Origin: Thermobifida halotolerans
GTDB taxonomy: Bacteria; Actinomycetota; Actinomycetes; Streptosporangiales; Streptosporangiaceae
NCBI RefSeq assembly: GCF_003574835.2
Contig: NZ_CP063196.1
Location: forward strand, 2,604,001 to 2,668,000
DNA: 64,000 nucleotides
Reading direction: 5' to 3'
Shown here piece after piece: positions 1-8,113 of the stretch (the first letter of the stretch is position 1; every line of letters begins with the position of its first letter). The notes under the pieces are model-generated. The model worked only from the letters and a program-made list of their open reading frames with translations, did not search any database and was not told where the DNA came from. The position numbers were made by a program, and so were the translations under genes.

Positions 1-597
1 CGGCTGTTTTCCCCGCTCATCGGGTAAAGAACCGTTGACCGGGCCTCCCGGCTCCCCGGCTGTGCCCGCCAGCACCGACATCACCAGCGCGTCGTGGCGG
101 CGGCCCTCCCACAGCAGGGCGTCGCGCAGGCGGCCCTCGACGGCGAAGCCGCAGGCGCGGTAGGCGGCGATGGCGCGCATGTTGAACGCGTAGACGCGCA
201 GCCAGACGCGGTGCAGGCCCACGTGGTCGAAGGCGTGGCGCAGGATCAGCCGGGTGGCCTCCTGCCCCAGGCCGCGGCCGGTGAACTCGATGGCCGACAG
301 CGCGATGCGGTAGGCGGCGCTCTCGTTGTGGGAGTCGATGTCCGTCAGGGACAGTTCGCCGTAGAAGCGGCCGTCGGGACGGCCGATGATGGCCAGGTCG
401 AGCCGCTCGGGGTCGTCGGCACGGGTGCGGCACCACTCCTCGATCTCCGCGCGGTCGGGGACGCGGTGCGTGCCGGTGAGGCGCCGGATCTCGGGGTCGA
501 GAGCCGACGAGTACAGGGCGTCGGCGTGCTCGGGGGCGAGGGGGACCAGTCGGACCCGCTCTCCCACGAGCACGGGTTTGTCTCGCAGCACGCTCAC
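1..597 (-). CDS. GNAT N-acetyltransferase (RimJ/RimL-like), cut by the window edge
   Basis: Reading from a GTG at 597 gives 199 in-frame residues running off the left edge, so the C-terminus is missing. The order of elements is that of the RimJ/RimL branch: an N-terminal strand (VLVGERVRLVPL), a central YRIALS strand, then FTGRGLGQEATRLILRHAF, which is the acetyl-CoA-binding V/I-G-x-G-x-G/A region, and LHRVWLRVYAFNMRAIAAYR, the typical C-terminal block. Such proteins transfer acetyl from acetyl-CoA to an N-terminal or small-molecule amine; the substrate cannot be told. It is divergent from the MFS gene, with about 190 bp between. The initiating codon could be the GTG two codons further in. 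Confidence 0.85.
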   Translation of the reverse strand, partial: MSVLRDKPVLVGERVRLVPLAPEHADALYSSALDPEIRRLTGTHRVPDRAEIEEWCRTRADDPERLDLAIIGRPDGRFYGELSLTDIDSHNESAAYRIALSAIEFTGRGLGQEATRLILRHAFDHVGLHRVWLRVYAFNMRAIAAYRACGFAVEGRLRDALLWEGRRHDALVMSVLAGTAGEPGGPVNGSLPDERGKQP

Positions 598-712
598 GTC
601 GATCACCGAGGCAGGCCCCCTCACCGCGCGAAGATACGCAGAATCTCTGTCTAACGCGGGAAATTTCGTTCACGCAACTCCCGACGGCGGCTCTAGGCTC
701 ACCGGCAGGAAC

Positions 713-746
713 CGCGCGTCGCGTCCTCCGGAGGACGCGACGCGCG
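713..746. repeat. 34-bp perfect palindrome in the GNAT-MFS divergent region
   Basis: Bases 713-729 are the exact reverse complement of 730-746, with the centre at CCGG. The palindrome ends about 42 bases before the TTG start of the MFS gene and contains both CCTCC and GGAGG. As RNA it would fold into a 15-17-bp stem with almost no loop, so a DNA role (operator) or cruciform is as plausible as an attenuator. Confidence 0.6.
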
Positions 747-788
747 AGCCGCGTCCCGAACCGTCCGTCGGCCCGTCCGGAGGTCTTC

Positions 789-1985
789 TTGTCCGATTAT
801 CCGCCGCTTTCCGTCGGGCCGGGCGCCGAGGCGCGGCGGGCACGGCGCGCCGTCGTCGGACTGTTCGCGGTCAACGGCCTCACCTACTCCTCCCTGGTGC
901 CGTGGCTGCCCGCGATCAAGAACCAACTGGAGTTGTCCAACGCCGCCCTGGGCACGGCCATCGCCGCCATGCCGCTGGGCGCGCTGCTGACCGGCATGCT
1001 GGCGGGGCCGCTCATCGCCGGGTTCGGCAGCGGGCGGACCGCGGCGGTCACCGGGCCGCTGGCGGCCTGGACGCTGCCGGTGGCGGCGCTGGCGCCGAAC
1101 TGGTGGGTGCTGGCAGCGGCGCTGTTCGCGGCGGGCTGCGCGGACACCTGGTGCGACTCGGCGATGAACGCGCATGGGCTGCGCGTGCAGCGCCGCTACG
1201 GCCGCAGCATCGTCAACACCTTCCACGCGGTGTGGAGCGTCGCGGCGGTCGCGGGCGGACTGCTGGGGTCGGCGATGATCGGACTCGGGGTGCCGATGCC
1301 GGTCCACCTGACGGGGGTGGCGGTGGCGCTCACCGCGGTCTCGGCGATGGCGTCGCGGCTGCTGCTGGACGGCCCGGAGCACGCCGAGCGGTCCGACGGC
1401 CACGGCCCGGCGGGCCTGCCCCGGCGTCCGACCGCCGGAGCGCTGGGACTGGTGGCCGCGCTCGGTGTGCTGCTGATGCTGGCGGGCGCGGTCGAGGACG
1501 CGGCGGCCTCGTGGGGCGCGGTCTACCTGCGCGACGAGATCGGCGCGGCGACCTTCCTCGTCGGCCTGCCGTTCGTGGCCTGCCAGGCGATGATGACGCT
1601 GGGCAGGACGGTGGGCGACCGGATGACCGACGCCTTCGGCGCGGTCGCCGTGGCCCGGTCGGGCCTGCTGCTGTCGGCGGCGGGGCTGGGCGCGGCGCTG
1701 CTGCTGCCGGGAACGGCGACGACCGTGGTCGGCTTCGGTCTGTGCGGGCTGGGGGTGGCCACCCTGTTCCCGCTGGCGCTGGCCGCGGCGGGCGAGATCC
1801 CGGGGGTACGCAGCGGGGACGGCGTGGCCGCGGTGTCCTGGCTGGCGCGGCTGGGGTTCCTGGGCTTCCCGCCCCTGGTGGGCCTGGTCGCCGACGCCGC
1901 CTCGCTGCGGGTGGGCCTGGCCGTCTTCCCGGTCGCCGCCCTGGCCGCGGCCGCGCTGGCGTGGAGCCTGCGGCCACGGTCCTGA
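789..1985 (+). CDS. MFS transporter (YbjJ-like)
   Basis: A 398-residue integral membrane protein of the major facilitator superfamily, with about 12 hydrophobic helices alternating with short basic loops. The first helix region reads GLFAVNGLTYSSLVPWLPAI and the loop after helix 2-3 carries IAGFGSGRTAAVTG, the usual MFS A-motif position. The central loop near residues 195-220 separates the two six-helix halves. The start is a TTG at 789 preceded by GGAGG at 779-783; no ATG precedes the first helix. The N-terminal pattern (xxSSLVPWLPxIK) resembles the YbjJ/YfcJ drug and fucose-permease-like clade of exporters. The substrate is unknown. It faces a GNAT gene and carries a 34-bp palindrome just upstream. 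Confidence 0.85.
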   Translation: MSDYPPLSVGPGAEARRARRAVVGLFAVNGLTYSSLVPWLPAIKNQLELSNAALGTAIAAMPLGALLTGMLAGPLIAGFGSGRTAAVTGPLAAWTLPVAALAPNWWVLAAALFAAGCADTWCDSAMNAHGLRVQRRYGRSIVNTFHAVWSVAAVAGGLLGSAMIGLGVPMPVHLTGVAVALTAVSAMASRLLLDGPEHAERSDGHGPAGLPRRPTAGALGLVAALGVLLMLAGAVEDAAASWGAVYLRDEIGAATFLVGLPFVACQAMMTLGRTVGDRMTDAFGAVAVARSGLLLSAAGLGAALLLPGTATTVVGFGLCGLGVATLFPLALAAAGEIPGVRSGDGVAAVSWLARLGFLGFPPLVGLVADAASLRVGLAVFPVAALAAAALAWSLRPRS

Positions 1986-2041
1986 CGCCGCGGCCCGCGC
2001 TCCGTTCCGGGAGCGGGTGCGGGGCGGCCTCGGGCCGAGGG

Positions 2042-2064
2042 GGTCCGGCGCCCGGCGCCGGACC
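2042..2064. terminator. Terminator hairpin between convergent genes
   Basis: A perfect 10-bp GC stem with a 3-base loop lies between the stop codons of the MFS gene (+) and the HNH lipoprotein (-). There is no U-run; it is symmetric and could serve both strands. Confidence 0.55.
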
Positions 2065-2074
2065 TCTCCTCCGG

Positions 2075-2794
2075 TCAGCCGCAGGTGTCGAGCATGTCGG
2101 ACAGTCCCCGGTGGTCCTGTGGAGAGGCCGGCAGCTCGTAGCGGTGCAGCACGTCGATGTAGATGACGGCGTAGGAGCACCGGAAATCCTCGTGGGGCTG
2201 CCACTCGCCGGGGCCGGAGTCGCTCTTCTCCCGGTTGGCCGGGCCGTCGGTGGCCAGCAGGTTGCCGGGGTCGTTGGCGAACTCCACGCGGGTGTCGCGG
2301 TCCCACGCGTCGGCGCCCATGCGCCAGGCCAGCGAGAGCGGGACCACGTGGTCGATCTGCACGGCCTGGGGGTCCTCGAAGGTGAACTCGACGGTCTTTC
2401 CGGTGTAGGGGTCGTCGAGGATGCCGGAGAGGACCCTGCAGCCGTCGGAGTCGAGTTCCACGTCGTCCAGGTCGCGGGCGAGGATGTCGTTGCGGGTGGA
2501 GCAGCCGTTGTCGTCGGTGTCGATCCATCCGCTGCCGAACTCGTCGCGCTCGTAGTCGCCGCGCGGGGCGGGTTCGGCGGTCTCGATCGCGGCCAGCCGT
2601 TCCCGGGCCTCGGCCGCGTCCGCACCGCCGTCCTCCGGGGAGCGAGACTGGGACGTCGGAGAGGCGCCGCCCTCGATCTCCAGGTCACCCAGTACGTCCC
2701 CGAGGCCCTGGCAGCCTGTCAGGGCGAGGCTCGTCACCGCGACGGCCGCCACGGTGCCGATGAGGGTCTTCCTGCTGTTCTTCCTGGGGGGCAT
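2075..2794 (-). CDS. HNH-endonuclease-type lipoprotein (GmrSD C-terminal/DUF1524 family)
   Basis: A 239-residue exported protein. The start at ATG 2794 is preceded by a GGAG site and gives a classical lipoprotein signal: basic MPPRKNSRK, hydrophobic stretch, lipobox LALTGC. The mature part holds the DUF1524/HNH core: a QIDHVVPLSLAW strand (His-Val-Val-Pro motif, metal/catalytic His), then EFANDPGNLLATDG.ANREKSD (the Asn and Lys of the HNH fold). Secreted members of this family are thought to be non-specific nucleases or phosphodiesterases in actinomycetes; the activity is inferred from the motif only. Its first 110 bases overlap the end of the YihY-family gene in another frame, so the two are probably co-transcribed. 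Confidence 0.85.
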   Translation of the reverse strand: MPPRKNSRKTLIGTVAAVAVTSLALTGCQGLGDVLGDLEIEGGASPTSQSRSPEDGGADAAEARERLAAIETAEPAPRGDYERDEFGSGWIDTDDNGCSTRNDILARDLDDVELDSDGCRVLSGILDDPYTGKTVEFTFEDPQAVQIDHVVPLSLAWRMGADAWDRDTRVEFANDPGNLLATDGPANREKSDSGPGEWQPHEDFRCSYAVIYIDVLHRYELPASPQDHRGLSDMLDTCG

Positions 2795-3992
2795 GCGGTC
2801 GCTCTCCTGACTCCGGTGCGGTCGCCTCGGGCTTGTCCGTCGCGGCCGTGGAGCCGACGAGGGTGCGGGGGGCGGGGGCGCCCTGTGCCTCGGGGGCGCG
2901 GTCGGTCCCGGTCGGCGTCCGGCCGTCGGTTTCCTCCCCCGTAGCGGCCTCGGAGACACTTCCGGTCCGCTCCGGTCCGCGCGCCAGGCGCTGCAGGGCC
3001 TCCTCCCGGCGCTCGACCAGGCGGTCGGCGGTGGCCTGGCGGCGCGCGGCGATCTCGGCCCTGGCCTGGGCCGTGGCGGCGACCGGCCACATGGCGTCGA
3101 TCTCGGCGTTGAGGGAGGAACCGGCCAGCACGGCCAGAGCCATCAGGTACAGCCAGATCAGGATGACGATGGGAGCGGTGAGCGAACCGTAGATATTGGC
3201 CTGTCCGAATGAGGCGTCCAGGTAGATCCGCAGCCCCACCGTGCCGAGCAGCAGGATCAGCACCGCCGCGACCGCTCCCGGCAACTGGCGCACCAGCGGG
3301 GCGCGCACCGGGACACTCAGCGTGTACAGGGCGACGATGCAGACCAGGGAGAGCAGGCCCACCAGCGGCCAGTAGGTCAGGTGCAGGTAGGCGGCGGCAA
3401 CGGGCAGCAGCGCGCGGACCACCTCGGGACCGGCCACGATGACCGGCAGCACCACCAGCGCGAACAGCAGGGCGCCCAGGTAGGCGACGAAGGCGAGCAA
3501 CCGGTGGCTCAGGTAGCCGCGCATGCCGTCCAGTCCGTAGGCGATGGTGATGGCCTCGATGAACACGCTCATGGCGCGGGATCCCGACCACAGCGACACC
3601 AGGAAGGTCAGGGAGAGGACCCCGCCGTGGGCGCCGCCCAGGAAGTCGTCCACCATGGGCGCCACCGTGGTGTTCACCGTCTCGGCGGTCAGCACGGTGG
3701 CGGCCAGGTCCAGCATCCAGGCGCGGATGTCCAGGACCGTCTGCTGGCCGAGCACCGAGGTGAGGCGGCTCAGCGCGCCGATCAGGCCGAGGAGCAGGGC
3801 GGGCAGGGAGAGCAGGGAGAAGAACGCCGACTCGGCGGCCAGTCCCATGATGCGGACCCGCATCGCCGACCGGGCGGTGCGCACGGCCAGCACCGCCGCG
3901 GCCCCGGACCGGGGGTGGCGGTCGGGCCAGGCCTCGGCCGCCTCACGCAGAGACTCCCAGTTCGCCCATTTCGGTCGCACGCCTCCGAACAT
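2685..3992 (-). CDS. YihY/BrkB-family inner membrane protein
   Basis: An integral membrane protein with at least six helices (AFFSLLSLPALLLGLIGAL, VLSLTFLVSLWSG, LLAFVAYLGALLFALVVLPV and later segments), matching the Virul_fac_BrkB/YihY family, formerly misannotated as RNase BN. I took ATG 3992 (435 residues); a TTG at 4028 is also in frame. After the last helix there is a roughly 120-residue low-complexity, charged, Pro/Thr/Glu-rich cytosolic tail. The final 110 bases of this tail overlap the start of the HNH lipoprotein in another frame, an unusually long overlap. The function of the family is unknown. Confidence 0.8.
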   Translation of the reverse strand: MFGGVRPKWANWESLREAAEAWPDRHPRSGAAAVLAVRTARSAMRVRIMGLAAESAFFSLLSLPALLLGLIGALSRLTSVLGQQTVLDIRAWMLDLAATVLTAETVNTTVAPMVDDFLGGAHGGVLSLTFLVSLWSGSRAMSVFIEAITIAYGLDGMRGYLSHRLLAFVAYLGALLFALVVLPVIVAGPEVVRALLPVAAAYLHLTYWPLVGLLSLVCIVALYTLSVPVRAPLVRQLPGAVAAVLILLLGTVGLRIYLDASFGQANIYGSLTAPIVILIWLYLMALAVLAGSSLNAEIDAMWPVAATAQARAEIAARRQATADRLVERREEALQRLARGPERTGSVSEAATGEETDGRTPTGTDRAPEAQGAPAPRTLVGSTAATDKPEATAPESGERPHAPQEEQQEDPHRHRGGRRGDEPRPDRLPGPRGRTG

Positions 3993-4179
3993 AGCCGAGC
4001 AGGCCCTCACACCCCAGGACCTGGGCAAATCGTCGCGTTTTCCTCATGGTTCCGATGGCGAATCGAGACCGGCCCCCGGCCCGCCGCACCCTCCACCCAC
4101 AAGATGTGACATGCCTCACGAGTCCTTTCCCGACCTTCCGGGTGGACAAAGGTTTTCCGGGCGTGCCATTGTCGTTGTC

Positions 4180-4269
4180 ATGACTGCTGCTATCGACCCC
4201 ATGCTCTGCGTGCGACGTCACGTGGACTTCCTTCGGGTCCGCAGCGCCATCTGTCGCAACGTCGCCTGA
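4180..4269 (+). CDS. Cysteine-containing leader peptide of the sulfate-reduction operon
   Basis: A 29-codon ORF beginning ATG 4180 and ending TGA 4269. It contains the hallmark block CVRRHVDFLRVRSAIC, seen in the short 'putative leader peptide' ORFs that precede sulfite reductase and other cysteine/sulfur genes across Actinobacteria. It has two Cys codons (residues 10 and 25), both UGC/UGU. By analogy with mycobacterial cysteine-responsive attenuation, ribosome stalling or pausing when Cys-tRNA is low would change folding of the downstream 224-base leader and raise sulfite reductase expression. The peptide itself is unlikely to have another job. Confidence 0.75.
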   Translation: MTAAIDPMLCVRRHVDFLRVRSAICRNVA

Positions 4270-4493
4270 TCTCTCAGCCGCTTTGTAGCAGTTTCCGCCT
4301 TCGGGTGTGCTCGGCGCCGACGTTGCCCCTCTTCCTCCGCTTCACCCGCCGCGCGTGACGGTGTCCGCGCGGGAAGCCCGGTCGGACGGGGGTCGGCCCG
4401 CACGCCCCGGACCGCAACCCGACCGCGTTCGACCGGACTCGCAGAGTCACGATCCGCGCCCCGGTGGACGTCACAGACTCGGAGGACCAAGCG
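4270..4493 (+). promoter_or_regulatory. Leader mRNA between the Cys peptide and sulfite reductase
   Basis: These 224 bases lie between the leader peptide stop and the sulfite reductase start and contain no convincing protein. The region is GC-rich with several possible stems (for example the CGCGCGTGACGGTGTCCGCGCG area near 4350-4372) and ends in a strong GGAGGACC ribosome-binding site at 4481-4488. I infer an attenuation or translational-control leader; I cannot define the alternative folds by eye. Confidence 0.35.
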
Positions 4494-6188
4494 ATGCCTT
4501 CCGCATCCACACCGACCGGCCGCCCCGCCAAGAAGACGACACGCCCGCGCCGAGGTGAGGGCCAGTGGGCTCTCGGCTACCGCGAACCGCTCAACAAGAA
4601 CGAGGAGAACAAGAAGAACGACGACGGGCTGAACGTCCGGCAGCGCATCATCGACATCTACTCCAAGGCCGGGTTCGACGCGATCGACCCCGCCGACCTG
4701 CGCGGACGTTTCCGCTGGTACGGGCTGTACACCCAGCGTGCCCCGGGCATCGACGGCGGCAAGACCGCGGTGCTGGAGCCCGAGGAGCTCGACGACCGGT
4801 ACTTCATGCTGCGGGTACGCATCGACGGCGGCCAGCTCAGCGTCGCCCAACTGCGGGCCGTCGCGGAGATCTCCACCGCCTACGGGCGCGACACCGCCGA
4901 CATCACCGACCGGCAGAACGTGCAGCTTCACTGGGTGCGGGTGGAGGACGTGCCCGCCATCTGGGAACGCCTGGAGAGCGTGGGCCTGTCGACCACGGAG
5001 GCCTGCGGCGACACCCCGCGCGTCGTCATGGGCTGTCCGCTGGCGGGGATCGCCGCGGACGAGGTCATCGACACCACCGAGCAGATCCGCCGGATCTACG
5101 ACGACCACATCGGCAGTCCGCTCTTCTCCAACCTGCCGCGCAAGTTCAAGACCGCCGTCGACGGCTGCGGCGTGCACTGCACCAACCACGAGATCAACGA
5201 CGTCGCCTTCGTCGGCGTCGTCGGCCCCGACGGCACGCCCGGCTACGACCTGTTCGTCGGCGGCGGACTGTCCACCAACCCGATGTTCGCCCAGCGGCTG
5301 GGCACCTTCGTCCGCCCCGACCAGGTCAGCGAGGTCTGGGCGGGCGTCTGCTCGGTCTTCCGCGACTACGGCTACCGCCGCCTGCGCCACCGCGCCCGGA
5401 TCAAGTTCCTCGTCAAGGACTGGGGCGCGCAGAAGTTCCGCGAGGTGCTGGAGAAGGAGTACCTCGGCTACGCGCTGCCCGACGGCCCCGAGCCGGTCCT
5501 CGACCCGGGCACCCGGCGCGACCACGTGGGCGTGCACCGCCAGAAGGACGGCCGGTTCTACGTGGGCGTCGCCCCCAGGGTGGGCCGGGTCAGCGGCACC
5601 AAACTGGCCCGCGTCGCCGACATCGCCGAGGCGCACGGCTCCGACCGCATCCGCACCACCGCCGACCAGAAGCTGGTGATCCTGGACATCACCGAGGACC
5701 GGGTGGACTCGATCGTGGCCGCCCTGGAGGCCGAGGACCTGCTGGTGCGGCCCAGCGTCTTCCGCCGCCAGACCATGGCCTGCACCGGCATCGAGTACTG
5801 CAAGCTCGCCATCGTCGAGACCAAGAACCGCGCCGCCGCGCTGATCGACGAACTGGAGCGCCGCCTGCCCGACTTCGAGGAGCCGCTGAGCATCAACGTC
5901 AACGGCTGCCCGAACTCCTGCGCCCGCATCCAGGTCGCCGACATCGGTCTCAAGGGCCAGTTGGTCACCGACGGCGAGGGCCGGCAGGTGGAGGGCTACC
6001 AGGTGCACCTGGGCGGCGGGATGGGCCTGCAGGCCGGATTCGGCCGCAAGGTCCGCGGTCTGAAGACCACCGCCGAGGAGCTGCCCGACTACGTCGAGCG
6101 GGTGGTGCGGCGCTTCGCCGACCAGAAGCAGGAGGGCGAGACCTTCGCCGAGTGGGTGGCGCGCGCCGACGAGGCGGACCTGAAGTGA
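4494..6188 (+). CDS. sir: Ferredoxin-dependent assimilatory sulfite reductase
   Basis: A 564-residue nitrite/sulfite reductase with two ferredoxin-like half domains. The sirohaem/4Fe-4S ligands are visible as ACTGIEYCKLA and INVNGCPNSCAR (Cys-x5-Cys then Cys-x3-Cys), and the substrate-binding Arg/Lys-rich segments DRQNVQLHW, PRKFKT and RRLRHRARIKFL are present. It reduces sulfite to sulfide with six electrons from ferredoxin, feeding cysteine synthesis. The start at ATG 4494 has GGAGGACC at ideal spacing; an ATG in frame 10 codons upstream lacks one. The neighbours (cysH and sirohydrochlorin chelatase, which makes its cofactor) favour sulfite over nitrite as substrate. Confidence 0.92.
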   Translation: MPSASTPTGRPAKKTTRPRRGEGQWALGYREPLNKNEENKKNDDGLNVRQRIIDIYSKAGFDAIDPADLRGRFRWYGLYTQRAPGIDGGKTAVLEPEELDDRYFMLRVRIDGGQLSVAQLRAVAEISTAYGRDTADITDRQNVQLHWVRVEDVPAIWERLESVGLSTTEACGDTPRVVMGCPLAGIAADEVIDTTEQIRRIYDDHIGSPLFSNLPRKFKTAVDGCGVHCTNHEINDVAFVGVVGPDGTPGYDLFVGGGLSTNPMFAQRLGTFVRPDQVSEVWAGVCSVFRDYGYRRLRHRARIKFLVKDWGAQKFREVLEKEYLGYALPDGPEPVLDPGTRRDHVGVHRQKDGRFYVGVAPRVGRVSGTKLARVADIAEAHGSDRIRTTADQKLVILDITEDRVDSIVAALEAEDLLVRPSVFRRQTMACTGIEYCKLAIVETKNRAAALIDELERRLPDFEEPLSINVNGCPNSCARIQVADIGLKGQLVTDGEGRQVEGYQVHLGGGMGLQAGFGRKVRGLKTTAEELPDYVERVVRRFADQKQEGETFAEWVARADEADLK

Positions 6189-6213
6189 GCGGCGGACGGA
6201 GAGGGCAGCGCCC

Positions 6214-6417
6214 GTGAGTGAGAGAGCAGCCCCCTACTACTGCCCCTACTGCGGAGACGAGGACCTGGAGCCGCACGAGGGCGACGGGACCCGCGGCGAG
6301 GGATACGCCTGGGCCTGCGGCTCGTGCGCCCGGGTGTTTCGCGTGAAGTTCGTCGGGCTGCGCGCGGCCTCGCTCGCCGACGCCCGACACGGCACCCCGA
6401 ACGAGGAGAACGGATGA
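6214..6417 (+). CDS. Small zinc-ribbon protein of the sulfate-reduction operon
   Basis: A 67-residue protein starting at GTG 6214, 25 bases after the sulfite reductase stop. Two CxxC knuckles (YYCPYCGD at residues 10-13 and WACGSCAR at 35-38) form a rubredoxin/zinc-ribbon-like site. Its stop overlaps the cysH start (ATGA), so it is translationally coupled. A short protein of this type sits between sir and cysH in many actinomycetes; its role is unproven. A metal-binding accessory or electron carrier for one of the two reductases is a guess from position. Confidence 0.8.
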   Translation: MSERAAPYYCPYCGDEDLEPHEGDGTRGEGYAWACGSCARVFRVKFVGLRAASLADARHGTPNEENG

Positions 6418-7106
6418 ACGTCATGGTCGACGGCGCGGCGTTCGCCGCCGAGGCAGCCGCGGAACTGGAGGAGGCCGACTCCACCGAGATCATCCGGTGG
6501 GCCGCCGACACCTTCGGCGACAAGCTGTGCATGACCGCGTCGATGGCCGACGCCCTCATGGTGGACCTGGTCTCCAGGGTGGTGCCGGGCATCGACGTGA
6601 TCTTCCTGGACACCGGCTACCACTTCCCCGAGACGCTGGGCACCCGCGACGCCGTCGCGCAGATCTACCCGATCAACCTGATCAACGTGGAGCCGACGCG
6701 CACGGTGGCCGAACAGGACCGCGACCTGGGTCCCCGGCTGTACGGACGCGACCCCAACCTCTGCTGCCACCTGCGCAAGGTGGAGCCGTTGCAGCGGGCG
6801 CTGGGACCGTACGACGCGTGGCTGACCGGACTGCGCCGTGACGAGTCGGCGACCCGCCGCAACGTGGGCGTGGTGCAGTGGGACGCCCGCAAGAAGAAGG
6901 TCAAGGTCAACCCGATCGCCCGGTGGACGCAGGACGACGTGGACGCCTACGTCGCCGAGCACGGGGTGCTGATCAACCCGCTGCAGTACGACGGCTACCC
7001 CTCCATCGGGTGCGCGCCGTGCACCCAGCGCGTCGAGGAGGGCGCCGATCCGCGCAGCGGACGCTGGGCGGGAACCGGGAAGACCGAATGCGGCCTGCAC
7101 GTCTGA
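6414..7106 (+). CDS. cysH: Adenylyl-sulfate (APS) reductase
   Basis: A 230-residue PP-loop family protein. The nucleotide loop is TASMADALMVDLV, followed by the IDVIFLDTGYHFPET strand and the TGLRRDES substrate loop. The cysteine pairs CC (in NLCCHLRK) and CAPC (in IGCAPCTQ) bind a 4Fe-4S cluster, which marks the APS-reducing rather than the PAPS-reducing subtype. The C-terminal ECGLHV holds the catalytic Cys. It converts APS plus reduced thioredoxin to sulfite and AMP, supplying sulfite reductase upstream. The start overlaps the zinc-ribbon stop. Confidence 0.93.
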   Translation: MNVMVDGAAFAAEAAAELEEADSTEIIRWAADTFGDKLCMTASMADALMVDLVSRVVPGIDVIFLDTGYHFPETLGTRDAVAQIYPINLINVEPTRTVAEQDRDLGPRLYGRDPNLCCHLRKVEPLQRALGPYDAWLTGLRRDESATRRNVGVVQWDARKKKVKVNPIARWTQDDVDAYVAEHGVLINPLQYDGYPSIGCAPCTQRVEEGADPRSGRWAGTGKTECGLHV

Positions 7107-7882
7107 GCACCGGCGGTCGGGGGAACGCGCGGGGGCGCGTTCCCCTGGTCGCCGTGGCGCACGGCAGCGCCGATCCGCGTTCGGCGGCCACCGTCGAGGC
7201 GCTGTTCGCGCGGGTGCGGCGGCTGCGGCCGTGGCTGGACGTGCGGGTGAGCTACCTCGACCACGTCTTTCCCGACCCGCACACGACCGTGGCCGGACTC
7301 GCCGCCGAGGGGGCGGGCGAGGTCGTGGTGCTGCCGACGCTGCTGACGGCCGCCTACCACAGCAAGGTCGACCTGCCCGGGGTCCTGGCGGGGGTGCGCG
7401 CCGACTGCCCGTGGCTGCGGGTGCGCTACGCCGACACGCTCGGCCCGCACCCGCTGCTGCTGGACGCGGTGGAGCGCCGTCTGGCCGAGGCCGGGGCCGT
7501 GGCCGGTCCCGACACCGCCCTGGTGCTGGCGTCGGCCGGGTCCAGCGACGCGCGGGCCAACGCGGTGATCGAGGAGGCGGCGCGGGAACTGGCCGGACGC
7601 GGGCCGTGGCGCGAGGTGCGCGCCGCGTTCGCGTCGGCGGCCTCCCCCACACCGGACGAGGCGGTGCGCGAGCTGCGCGCGGCCGGTGCCGAGCGGGTGG
7701 CGGTGGCCAGCTACCTGCTGGCGGCGGGCTTCTTCGCCGACCGGGTGCGCTCCCGCACGCTGGAGGCGGGCGCGTGCGCGGTCTCGGCCGCTCTGGGCGA
7801 CCGCCCGGAACTGGCCGAGGTGATCCTGCACCGCTACGACGCGGCGCTGCGTGCGGAGCACGTCGCGCAGACCCCCCGCTGA
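7088..7882 (+). CDS. Sirohydrochlorin ferrochelatase (CbiX/SirB-like)
   Basis: A 264-residue protein with two tandem CbiX-type halves. The N-terminal half has LVAVAHGSADPRS with the metal-binding His, and PTLLTAAYHSKVDLP with the second His. The C-terminal half repeats the fold (LVLASAGSSDARAN; VASYLLAAGFFADRVR) but lacks the first His. It would insert Fe(II) into sirohydrochlorin to make sirohaem for the sulfite reductase of the same operon; cobalt chelation for cobalamin is the alternative. ATG 7088 lies 19 bases inside the end of cysH, so translation is coupled. Confidence 0.87.
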   Translation: MRPARLSTGGRGNARGRVPLVAVAHGSADPRSAATVEALFARVRRLRPWLDVRVSYLDHVFPDPHTTVAGLAAEGAGEVVVLPTLLTAAYHSKVDLPGVLAGVRADCPWLRVRYADTLGPHPLLLDAVERRLAEAGAVAGPDTALVLASAGSSDARANAVIEEAARELAGRGPWREVRAAFASAASPTPDEAVRELRAAGAERVAVASYLLAAGFFADRVRSRTLEAGACAVSAALGDRPELAEVILHRYDAALRAEHVAQTPR

Positions 7883-8113
7883 CCCGGGGTCCGGGGACCG
7901 CTGCCGAGACCCGGGGGCGGGCTTCCGGACCACCCCGTCCCGGGGCCGTGCGGCTTCGGTTCCGGGGAAGCGGTCCGGGGCCCCGCCCTCCCGGACACCC
8001 GGCATGGACACTCCGGGACCGGCCCCGGAACGCGCGGGACCGTGACGGTCCGCCCCCGTGTCCGGTTAGCCTGGATGGTCCACGATCGGGACCGACAGGG
8101 GGCTTGCGCGGTC

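Noticed and set aside
1-1985. GNAT plus MFS exporter as the MccE/MccC-like partners of the microcin genes
   Set aside because: They lie 31 kb away, the families are very common, and nothing in the sequence links them to the microcin locus.
4270-4493. Known riboswitch (SAM or cobalamin type) before sulfite reductase
   Set aside because: No conserved core of either class is visible; the Cys leader peptide explains regulation better.
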